This document shows positions 27,779-34,579 of a DNA stretch of 64,000 nucleotides, piece after piece. The position numbers and the translations under genes are program-made. Each line of letters opens with the position of its first letter. Within the stretch, counting starts at the first letter, position 1. Source of the stretch: Verrucomicrobium sp. BvORR034 (GTDB lineage Bacteria > Verrucomicrobiota > Verrucomicrobiia > Verrucomicrobiales > Verrucomicrobiaceae); assembly GCF_000739635.1 (NCBI RefSeq), contig NZ_BATQ01000067.1:1-64000 (forward strand). The letters run 5' to 3'. Below the pieces are notes generated by a model. The model was given only the letters and a program-made list of their open reading frames with translations, had not been told where the DNA came from and did not search any database.

Positions 27779-27804
27779 TTTGAAATCGGGATGCGAGGCG
27801 GGCT

Positions 27805-28404
27805 CTACGCGGCAGCCATGGTGCCGGAGGGCTGCTTGGGCTGAACGTCTGGGACGGAGGGGCCGCGGGCTTGGGCGAAGTGGGTCTTGGCGCGCAGCAT
27901 CAGAGTGCCGAGGACGAGATCCGCCAGGGGGAACACCACGTTGAAATTCTTGTGCATGTAGCGGTGGTGCAGCAGGTGGTGGCCGTTCAAGCGCTGGAAG
28001 ATCCAGGGCTTCTCCACGCGGCGGTTCTTCGGGAGGTGCATGCACCAGTGAAGGTACTCGTAGATGCCGTAGTAGGCACCTGCGGCGAGCACGCCGCCCA
28101 AGGCCAGCGGCCAGATGCCAAACACCAAGGCACTGAGAGTGGTGGGCAGGGAGCAAAGCAGGATCAGAACTGGGCCGTTCCACCATTCCATGGGGATCTT
28201 CTCCTTGTCCTTCTCATTTACCAGATGGTAGGTGTGGTCTGCCTTGAAAATGTGGTGATGGACGACCGCGTGGGCCTCGAAGGCGTAGCGGAACTTTCCA
28301 ACCGGGCGGTGCATCACGTACTTGTGCAAGTACCATTCAAAAAACGAGGCAAAGGCGAAATTGGCGACAAAGCCGGCAAGGCACCAGAGAAGGATTTCGA
28401 TCAT
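27805..28404 (-). CDS. fatty acid hydroxylase / sterol desaturase family membrane protein
   Basis: 199 aa with an N-terminal membrane helix (LLWCLAGFVANFAFASFFEW) and two central hydrophobic segments. Histidine boxes of the di-iron hydroxylase superfamily are present: HKYVMH, HAVVHHHIF, HWCMH and NGHHLLHHRYMH. Members hydroxylate lipids such as carotenoids, fatty acids or sterols at the membrane. The short length matches the FA_hydroxylase (carotenoid hydroxylase-like) group; substrate unknown. A strong terminator follows. Confidence 0.85.
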   Translation of the reverse strand: MIEILLWCLAGFVANFAFASFFEWYLHKYVMHRPVGKFRYAFEAHAVVHHHIFKADHTYHLVNEKDKEKIPMEWWNGPVLILLCSLPTTLSALVFGIWPLALGGVLAAGAYYGIYEYLHWCMHLPKNRRVEKPWIFQRLNGHHLLHHRYMHKNFNVVFPLADLVLGTLMLRAKTHFAQARGPSVPDVQPKQPSGTMAAA

Positions 28405-28746
28405 AGGGAGGGGATGGGCGCCCCGGAGGGCTGGAGCCGGAGAGCCTCCATCCTCGCGTCAAATCCTCAAGCGGGATTTTGCAAATTTCTTGCGAATGTG
28501 ACGGAGGGTGGGGGAGTCCGGCAACTCCCGATGTCGCGATTGCTCTTTCTTGGCCTCCCGCGAATGTCTCCTGATGTGGCCACCGAAGCGGTCACCCTGC
28601 AACCCAGCGTGTTTGGCGCCGAAGAGTTTGACGGGCTTGCCACCGATTGAACACGAAGGGCTTCAGATTTCGCCTTTTGGCATGGCATGCGCGCAAACAG
28701 CCGCGGTCCGCGATTCAGCAGCAACTCATCCACCAAACAGTAATCC
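28405..28746. other. intergenic region, no features seen
   Basis: About 340 bases between divergent genes. No supportable ORF, repeat or hairpin. It presumably contains the promoters of the hydroxylase and of the small membrane-protein gene at 28747. Confidence 0.4.
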
Positions 28747-28902
28747 ATGAAGCTCAACACCAGCATCGGCACCCTCCTTCTCGCCATCTATCTCATTCTC
28801 ATTGGCGTCAGTGCCCTGTTTGGCCTGAGGCTGGGACAGGCGGAAATTGTGAAGCCCATTCTGGCACTGATTGCCGGAGTGTTGTTGCTGGTTGGGAGGT
28901 AG
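28747..28902 (+). CDS. 51-aa small membrane protein
   Basis: A short ORF (ATG 28747, TAG 28900-28902) encoding two hydrophobic helices: LLLAIYLILIGVSALFG and ILALIAGVLLLVG, linked by RLGQAEIVKP and ending VGR. This pattern (Met-Lys start, IYLILIG, LALIAGVLLL-GR end) matches small conserved proteins I have seen in Verrucomicrobia genomes. Function unknown. No strong ribosome-binding site is visible, which is common in this phylum. Confidence 0.6.
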   Translation: MKLNTSIGTLLLAIYLILIGVSALFGLRLGQAEIVKPILALIAGVLLLVGR

Positions 28903-29032
28903 GGTTCTGAGGCTGGGGAGGGATGGCTTGAGCGCGCGTCCCCGCGGCAACTGAGCCGACGGGTGATGGGTTCTCTGTGGGGCACTGTTGGTTATTTCAT
29001 ATGCCGCCCTTCTCCAACGCTGCGAACACAAA

Positions 29033-29063
29033 AAAGAGCCGCCTTCTCAGGCGGCTCTTGATG
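29033..29063 (-). terminator. rho-independent terminator downstream of the 175-aa exported protein gene
   Basis: Stem GAGCCGCC/GGCGGCTC with a 6-base loop; on the minus strand it is followed by TTTTTT. It lies about 40 bases beyond the stop at 29103. Confidence 0.82.
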
Positions 29064-29102
29064 CATTAAAACTAAGGCAGTGCAGTTCCCGGGGAACTTT
29101 CC

Positions 29103-29630
29103 TCACTTCTTGAACGGACTGGCCACGAGCTTCTTGAAGGAGTCGGTGGCGGCGGCGGTGGCGGCTTTCGGGCCGGTCAGCTTGATGAAGACGGGAGCGT
29201 CTTTGCCCACCAGGATCGCGCCCAGCATGGTGTAGTCCGCACGGGGAGTTTTGGTGCCACCGAAGGGAGGGCCGTCGAGGTAGGTGCCGTGGATGGTCAC
29301 GAGCGTCACCTTGGTGCCGCTGTAGTCCAGGTCTTCCTTCTTCACCTCAGGCGTGCCTTCGAACTGACCGATCCAGCGCTTTACATTGGCGTCCACATCA
29401 CCGCCCTGGCCAGTGCCGAAGTGATAAAACTTGGCCTCAAGCGGAGTGCCGCCTTCCACGGGATGGGAGAGTACGGCCTTGGTCATCATGCCGGTGTTCT
29501 GGGCCTCAGTCCACGGGGCGGCGACGGCAAAGCTGAAGTCACCGACGGCGACGGTCTTGTCTTCCGCCTGAACAGAGGCAGTGACGGCGGTGAAGAGGAG
29601 GGCGGCAGCGGCGAAGAGTGCGGTTTTCAT
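29103..29630 (-). CDS. exported protein of unknown function
   Basis: 175 aa from ATG 29630 (in-frame ATG at 29711 gives a non-natural extension). Signal peptide MKTALFAAAALLFTAVTASVQA|EDKT. The mature part is a compact alpha/beta domain: VGDFSFAVAAPWTEA, AVLSHPVEGGTPLEAKFYHFGTGQGGDV, WIGQFEG, VTLVTIHGTYLDGPPFGG and YTMLGAILVG. This pattern is seen in periplasmic proteins of Planctomycetes and Verrucomicrobia, but I know no function. It lies downstream of the azurin-like gene on the same strand but has its own upstream terminator between them. Confidence 0.75.
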   Translation of the reverse strand: MKTALFAAAALLFTAVTASVQAEDKTVAVGDFSFAVAAPWTEAQNTGMMTKAVLSHPVEGGTPLEAKFYHFGTGQGGDVDANVKRWIGQFEGTPEVKKEDLDYSGTKVTLVTIHGTYLDGPPFGGTKTPRADYTMLGAILVGKDAPVFIKLTGPKAATAAATDSFKKLVASPFKK

Positions 29631-29699
29631 AGGGTGATGACGGAGCTTCTTTAACGGAGCAAAGGGGATGTTCGCAGGGGTTTTCCTGCCACTGGGCAG

Positions 29700-29745
29700 A
29701 AAAAAGGACAAGGGCGGAAGCAGAAACTGCTGCTGACCCTTGTCC
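29700..29745 (-). terminator. rho-independent terminator of the azurin-like gene
   Basis: GGACAAGGG (29706-29714) pairs with CCCTTGTCC (29737-29745); on the minus strand a run of T (TTTTTT) follows. It lies about 20 bases beyond the stop at 29766. Confidence 0.75.
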
Positions 29746-29765
29746 TGTACGGAGATCGGAGTGGC

Positions 29766-30218
29766 TTATTTCTCGACCTTCATGTTGCCCTGCATGAGCA
29801 TCCAGTGGCCAGGGAAGGTGCAAAGGTAGGGGTAGTCGCCAGCCTCGGCGGGGGCGGTGAACTCAAGGGACTCGGTCTGGCCGGGCTGAATGAGCTTCGT
29901 GTGGAAAAGGATGTCCGTGGACTCGGGGATGTAGTTCTTGGTCATCGCCTGGGGGTCGCTCAGCATGCCGTTGGCAAGGGCACCCACCTTCATCAGGGTG
30001 CCGGGCTTCACCACGAGGAAGTTGTGCGGCTGGGGCACAGCGCTCTTGTTCTCAAAGGTCACCTTCACCTTCTGGCCGGCTTTCACCGTGAAGGTCTTGG
30101 TGTCGTACATGAGGGGGTTGGCGTTGTCCGGCTTGATGGTGACGGAAACATCCTGGGCGCGGGCCACAGTGGAGAGCAGCGTCAGTGCGCAGGCGGCGGT
30201 AAGCAGAGTACGGATCAT
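29766..30218 (-). CDS. azurin/plastocyanin-like type 1 copper protein
   Basis: 150 aa from ATG 30218, starting a signal peptide (MIRTLLTAACALTLLSTVARA|QDVS). Copper ligands are visible: His in PQPHNFLV, then Cys, His and Met in YLCTFPGHWMLMQG near the C-terminus. These are the blue copper (azurin-type) site. It probably shuttles electrons in the periplasm to a terminal oxidase or c-type system. Transcribed on its own with a terminator; divergent from the second DUF1552 gene. Confidence 0.88.
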   Translation of the reverse strand: MIRTLLTAACALTLLSTVARAQDVSVTIKPDNANPLMYDTKTFTVKAGQKVKVTFENKSAVPQPHNFLVVKPGTLMKVGALANGMLSDPQAMTKNYIPESTDILFHTKLIQPGQTESLEFTAPAEAGDYPYLCTFPGHWMLMQGNMKVEK

Positions 30219-30494
30219 TATTTCGGCAATGGTGGGTGTTGGTCGCCCTTTCCCGCGGCAGGCACGGCAAAGGGGAGACAACAAACGGACTCACTGGGAG
30301 GGCTTTTGCAAACGAAAAGGCGGGAGAGCTCTCTCAAAAATTTGCCGCGTTCGAAACAATTTGCCCCTGTCGGTGCGGCATGGTGCCTGCTGAGATTCTT
30401 TTGCAGCAGGACCGGGAAGCACGAAAGTTTTCGGTCCCGGCAGGCGTATCTTGAAGAGAACCAACCCTTTCAAATCCCCCTTAACTCAGCAACC

Positions 30495-31838
30495 ATGTCC
30501 ACATCTGCATCACAAGTTTCCCGCCGGGCGTTTCTTCGCAGCGCCAGCACGCTGCTGGCTTTGCCTGCTTTGGAATCTTTCGGATTCAGGGCATTCGCGG
30601 CGGAGAAGGCCCCTGAGGCGATCTCACGGATGGCGTTCCTCTACATTCCCAACGGGGTGAACGTGCACAAGTGGAACGTGAAAGGCGAGGGTGCAGGGTA
30701 CGAGCTTTCCCCGACGCTGCAGCCGTTGGCGGGCCTGCGGAATGATTTTTCGGTCATTTCCAATCTTGCCCACGACAAGGCGGAATCCAACGGGGACGGT
30801 GCTGGCGACCACGCCCGGGCCACGGCCACCTTCCTGACCGGCTGCCAGGCGAAGAAGACCGCTGGCAACGACATCCGCATCGGCCAGAGCGTGGACCAGA
30901 TCGCTGCCACCCAGCTGGGGCACCTCACTCGTCTCTCCTCATTGGAGTTGAGCACGGACGGCGACCGTAGCTCTGGCAAGTGCGACTCCGGGTACAGCTG
31001 CGCCTACCAGTTCAACCTTTCCTGGAAGACGGAGTCCATGCCGATGGCTCCAGAGATGGACCCGCGCCTGGTGTTCGAGCGTCTCTTCGGTACCATTGCC
31101 GCTGGTGGGAACTCCGCAGAGGCCCAGCGCCGCATGAAGTACCAGAAGAGCATTCTGGACTTCGTCATGGCCGACGCCAAGAGCCTGCAAAAGCGTCTTT
31201 CCGGAAACGACAATCGCAAGCTGGATGAGTACTTCTCCTCCGTGCGTGACATCGAACAGCGCATCCAGAAGTCAGAGACCATGAAGGTCGAGTTGCCTTC
31301 CGGGGTGCAGGTGCCGGCTGGAGTGCCCTCCACGACGCAGGAGCACATCCGCCTCATGTTTGATCTCCTGCTGCTGGCCTTCCAGACGGACTCCACCCGC
31401 ATCGCCACCTTCCTGATGGCGCATGACGGCAGCAACCGCAGCTTCCCTGAGATCGGCGTGCCGGACTCTCACCACAACATTTCCCACCACCAGAACAACC
31501 CGGAGAAGCTGGAGAAGATCGCGAAGATTGACCAGTTCTATGTGCAGCAGTTTGCCTACTTCCTGGAGCGCATGAAGGCCTCCAAGGAAGGGGACAAGTC
31601 CCTGCTCGACACTTCCATGATTGTGTACGGTGGCGGCATCAGCGATGGCAACGCGCACGACCATGACCGTCTGCCCGTGCTGGTGGCCGGTCGCGCGAAT
31701 GGTACGCTCAATCCTGGACGTCACATTGCCCTGAAGGACAAGGTGCCAATGACCAACCTCTACCTTTCCATGCTGGATCGCATGGGCGTCAACGCCGAGC
31801 GCGTGGGCGACAGCACAGGTGTGCTGCAGGGGATTTGA
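30495..31838 (+). CDS. DUF1552 domain-containing protein, Tat-exported (second copy)
   Basis: 447 aa from ATG 30495 with a twin-arginine leader (VSRRAFLRSASTLLALPALESFG). It shares the family signatures of the copy at 12287: RMAFLYIPNGVNVHKWN, ISNLAHDKAESNGDGAGDHARA, TFLTGCQAKKT, SVDQIAATQLGHLTRLSSLELSTD, DEYFSSVRDIEQRI, SHHNISHHQNNPEKL and YGGGISDGNAHDHDRLPVL. The long frame upstream to 29805 is not coding. Function unknown. As with the first copy, no DUF1592 partner is adjacent. A strong terminator follows at 31871. Confidence 0.9.
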   Translation: MSTSASQVSRRAFLRSASTLLALPALESFGFRAFAAEKAPEAISRMAFLYIPNGVNVHKWNVKGEGAGYELSPTLQPLAGLRNDFSVISNLAHDKAESNGDGAGDHARATATFLTGCQAKKTAGNDIRIGQSVDQIAATQLGHLTRLSSLELSTDGDRSSGKCDSGYSCAYQFNLSWKTESMPMAPEMDPRLVFERLFGTIAAGGNSAEAQRRMKYQKSILDFVMADAKSLQKRLSGNDNRKLDEYFSSVRDIEQRIQKSETMKVELPSGVQVPAGVPSTTQEHIRLMFDLLLLAFQTDSTRIATFLMAHDGSNRSFPEIGVPDSHHNISHHQNNPEKLEKIAKIDQFYVQQFAYFLERMKASKEGDKSLLDTSMIVYGGGISDGNAHDHDRLPVLVAGRANGTLNPGRHIALKDKVPMTNLYLSMLDRMGVNAERVGDSTGVLQGI

Positions 31839-31870
31839 GGAGTGGGCCAGGCCAATTCGAATCACCAAGA

Positions 31871-31897
31871 AGGAGCCTCTGCGGAGGCTCCTTTTTT
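31871..31897 (+). terminator. rho-independent terminator of the second DUF1552 gene
   Basis: Stem AGGAGCCTC-TGCG-GAGGCTCCT followed by TTTTTT, 33 bases beyond the stop at 31838. Confidence 0.85.
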
Positions 31898-31933
31898 ATG
31901 CCGGCGTATCTGTGTTTGTTTTGGGGTGTATTG

Positions 31934-32566
31934 TTATTTCCTTGATTCAAACGCCATGCGCACCGCCAGTCCGGCCAGAACGGTGCCCATGAACCACCTC
32001 TGAAATCGGGCCCAGAGGGGACGGCGGGACAAGTGGACTGCAACGGCCCCTGCCGTGAAGACGATGAGCGTGTTCACGGTGACGCTGACGATGATTTGAG
32101 CGGTGCCAAGTGCCAGAGCCTGTGTGAGCACGCTGCCGCGTTGCACCTCGATAAACTGCGGGAGGAGGGAAAGGTACATCACTGCGATTTTGGGATTGAG
32201 CAGGTTTGTGATGAAGCCCATGGTGATCAACTTCGCCGGGCCCTGCTTTGGCAGATTCTGCACTTCAAACACGGATCGTGCACCAGGTCTCACCGCCTGC
32301 CAGGCGAGATAGAGAAGATACATGGCCCCGCCAAAGCGCAGTGTGTCGTAGGCGTAAGGGACAGCCATGACCAGGGACGTGATGCCCAATGCAGCGCACA
32401 GCATGTAGAACAGAAATCCCAGCGCCACGCCTATGAGTGAGATTAATCCTGCTGGCTGCCCCTGGCAGATCGTACGCGAGACCAGATAGATCATGTTGGG
32501 CCCCGGTGTCAGCACCATGCCCAAGGCGACGAGACTGAACGCGATCAAGCTGGATGTGGCAGGCAT
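31934..32566 (-). CDS. LysE/RhtB family amino-acid exporter
   Basis: 210 aa from ATG 32566. Six predicted membrane helices and the family signature GMVLTPGPNMIYLVSRTI at the start of helix 2, plus GFLFYMLCAALGI and FITNLLNPKIAVMYLSLLPQF. These transporters export amino acids or homoserine lactones using proton motive force; substrate not readable. Convergent with the DUF1552 gene. Confidence 0.9.
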   Translation of the reverse strand: MPATSSLIAFSLVALGMVLTPGPNMIYLVSRTICQGQPAGLISLIGVALGFLFYMLCAALGITSLVMAVPYAYDTLRFGGAMYLLYLAWQAVRPGARSVFEVQNLPKQGPAKLITMGFITNLLNPKIAVMYLSLLPQFIEVQRGSVLTQALALGTAQIIVSVTVNTLIVFTAGAVAVHLSRRPLWARFQRWFMGTVLAGLAVRMAFESRK

Positions 32567-32810
32567 CAGAGGGGAGTGTGGCTGCAAAGATGAGAGTTGT
32601 CTATGAAGTGCGTGGGCTAGTGGCATGCATCCCGCGCCAAGTTCGTGGGGTGCCTAAGTCTGTCGAAACTTGGCGACATCGGCGGGGAGGCGAAGCTTGC
32701 AGACGCTTTAGCGAGTGCCTGCCAAAGAACCTGGGGAGCGCACGCATCTTGCGTGCTGTTTCCGGCATCTTGCCGGGAACGTCAGCCAGCGGGTGGCCTC
32801 GCGAGGTGCA

Positions 32811-32858
32811 ACCCAACATTCGTGCAATATCGCAACCCAACATTCGTGCAATATCGCA
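32811..32858 (+). repeat. perfect 24-bp tandem repeat, two units
   Basis: Two identical adjacent units, each ACCCAACATT-CGTGCAATAT-CGCA, at 32811-32834 and 32835-32858. Located just upstream of the CCAACGTTG repeat units and sharing their ACCCAAC start. Confidence 0.9.
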
Positions 32859-33059
32859 TTCGAGCGACGTGGAGGTGTTGATGGCAGTGGGGAGAAAGCA
32901 GATGCTGCTGGCCTTCCCACCTGATCATCTTCCGCGGTGGTACCCAACGTTGACTCGCTTAGGGCTCGTCCAACGTTGGGCTGTGTTAGAGATCCCGCTA
33001 GGGATCAGCTTCGGACTGTGGTGGCCGCCAAGGAACCGGTGCCATCCACTCGCTCAGTC

Positions 33060-33190
33060 GAAGTTCTTCCTCGAAGAGGATGGGGCGACAAGCCCAACGT
33101 TGACGAGCTTTCAGCGAGTCTACGTTGGGTACGGGTGTTGGAGGTTTTTACTCCGAAGGAGTTGTGGCGGTCGGAGTGCCTTTCGCATCC
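33060..33190 (+). repeat. dispersed repeat family C, copy 1
   Basis: Modules in order: TTCCTCGAAGAGGA palindrome (33067-33080), an inverted pair CCCAACGTTGACGAGCT ... AGTCTACGTTGGG (33093-33129), and CTCCGAAGGAGTTGTGGCGG. The same order occurs inverted at 49030-49165, with high identity over each module. A shorter relative lies at 32943-32980. Confidence 0.75.
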
Positions 33191-33328
33191 AGGTTCCTTG
33201 GCAGGCACTAGCTTCTCCGTCTGCGATAGCTGAATCGTAGGGTGCGGCCGCGTGCTTAAGGGGAACTCCATAACCGCGAGGGGAACCCGTATCGAATGCC
33301 CTTGGGTGTGTAGAAGTTTTCCTCCTGC

Positions 33329-34012
33329 TCACGCATACGCCACCCATCCACGGAAGGTGAACCCCGTATAAAACAGGCTGACACCTGTGAAACCTGCCTC
33401 GCGCAGCAGCGCTTCTTCTTCTGCCGGGTCCAGAATGTCGAGTTTGGCCTGGATGGCTGGCACCGCCTTCTCGGCCATGGCGGGCTCAACTCCGGAGGCC
33501 ACGGCAAAGGAGACATAGCGTGAAAACCAAAGCGAGCGTTCTGGCTCAGCTTGCGGAAAGCTGAGATGGGCCACGACGAATGGCGCGCCGCTTTTGAGCC
33601 GCTGGTGCACCTGCCGCAGGGTTGCGAGCCGTTCCTCCCGTGGCACAAAATGAAGCGTGAGCAGGCAGGACGCGGAATCAAAAGGGCCCGCGGGAGCTGT
33701 ATCGATGTAGCCTTGGTGAAGTCGGACTCGTGTCCCCAGAGTTCCCAAGGTATCGCTGGCCAGCTTCAACATCTCTGCGGAAGGATCGACGCCGTCGAAC
33801 TCCCAACCGGGATGCGCGGTGGCGAACTCCTTGAGCTCCAGTCCGCCGCCCGCCCCAAGCACCAGAACCCGTCCGGTGGCGGGGGTGCGCTCCGCAAGCA
33901 GCAGAGCGGTCATGCGTTGCAGACTGGCAAATCCCGGGACCAGACGGGGAGGTTTGGCGGCATAGTCTGCTACGGCTTTGGGGTCGGAAAAGGGGCTTTC
34001 AGGGTGGTTCAT
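33329..34012 (-). CDS. class I SAM-dependent methyltransferase
   Basis: 227 aa from ATG 34012. The Rossmann motif I is VLVLGAGGGLELKEFA, motif II EFDGVDPSAEML, and motif IV/post-I FDSASCLLTLHFVPREERLATL, typical of the methyltransf_25/UbiE-like superfamily. Substrate unknown. No signal peptide. It is divergent from the HU gene. Confidence 0.85.
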   Translation of the reverse strand: MNHPESPFSDPKAVADYAAKPPRLVPGFASLQRMTALLLAERTPATGRVLVLGAGGGLELKEFATAHPGWEFDGVDPSAEMLKLASDTLGTLGTRVRLHQGYIDTAPAGPFDSASCLLTLHFVPREERLATLRQVHQRLKSGAPFVVAHLSFPQAEPERSLWFSRYVSFAVASGVEPAMAEKAVPAIQAKLDILDPAEEEALLREAGFTGVSLFYTGFTFRGWVAYA

Positions 34013-34170
34013 GGTGGAGTGACTGCCGCTAGGTACGTCTCTCCCCAGACTGGCTGATGCGGTGCCAAATCGTGAATTCTGCACCCAAGACCGTGTTTTC
34101 CAGCAGAAATAGCGCCTTACCCCGCGGTTGGAGCCTTGACTCTACGGAGATTTTTGCACAATTTCTTCCC

Positions 34171-34500
34171 ATGGCGAAAAAAGCAGCAACCATCAAAGAT
34201 CGTTTCTCCAAAACTCAGATTCTGGAGCAAATCACGCAGGACACGGAACTCAGCCGCAAGCAAGTCTCCGCCGTCTTGGACAGCCTCACGGAGATTATCA
34301 GCTCCCACCTGAAGAAAAACTCCGTCGGTGAGTTCGTTCTTCCCGGCCTCTTGCAGATCAAAACCGTCCGCAAGCCGGCGGTCAAGGCTCGCAAGGGAAT
34401 CAACCCGTTCACCAAGGAGCCGACCGTCTTCAAGGCCAAGCCTGCCTCCACCGTGGTGAAGGTTCGCCCCTTGAAGAAGCTGAAGGACATGGTCGCCTAG
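34171..34500 (+). CDS. HU-family DNA-binding protein
   Basis: 109 aa from ATG 34171. It begins MAKKAATIKDRFSKTQILEQ and has the HU/IHF fold: helical dimerisation region (SRKQVSAVLDSLTEIISSHLKKN), then the beta-arm GEFVLPGLLQIKTVRKP with the variant arm motif ARKGINPFTKEP, and a basic tail. The GINPF arm variant is typical of HU paralogues in Verrucomicrobia and Planctomycetes. It bends and compacts DNA as a dimer. A strong terminator follows. Confidence 0.92.
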   Translation: MAKKAATIKDRFSKTQILEQITQDTELSRKQVSAVLDSLTEIISSHLKKNSVGEFVLPGLLQIKTVRKPAVKARKGINPFTKEPTVFKAKPASTVVKVRPLKKLKDMVA

Positions 34501-34532
34501 ACCCCGGCTCCTCCGCACTGAAAGTAGCATTC

Positions 34533-34574
34533 TTGGCCAGCCTCGACGCACTAGCGTCAGGCTGGCCAACTTGT
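34533..34574 (+). terminator. terminator downstream of HU gene
   Basis: TTGGCCAGCCT (34533-34543) pairs with AGGCTGGCCAA (34559-34569), with an inner GACGC/GCGTC stem, followed by CTTGTTTT. Lies 33 bases beyond the HU stop. Confidence 0.75.
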
Positions 34575-34579
34575 TTTCG

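Larger units (their letters stand above)
32567..33328. other. 760-bp repeat-filled intergenic region
   Basis: No gene is supported. From left to right: two ATCTTGC hairpins of the GCACGC-ATCT-TGCGTGC and CCGGC-ATCT-TGCCGG type (about 32738-32776); a perfect 24-bp tandem repeat (32811-32858); and two CCAACGTTG-bounded units (32943-32980 and 33092-33129), the second extending to 33190 as dispersed repeat family C. Short ORFs here only translate repeats. Confidence 0.65.

Noticed and set aside
32811-32858. Possible CRISPR array
   Set aside because: Two adjacent identical 24-bp units with no spacer between them and no cas genes; it is a simple tandem duplication.
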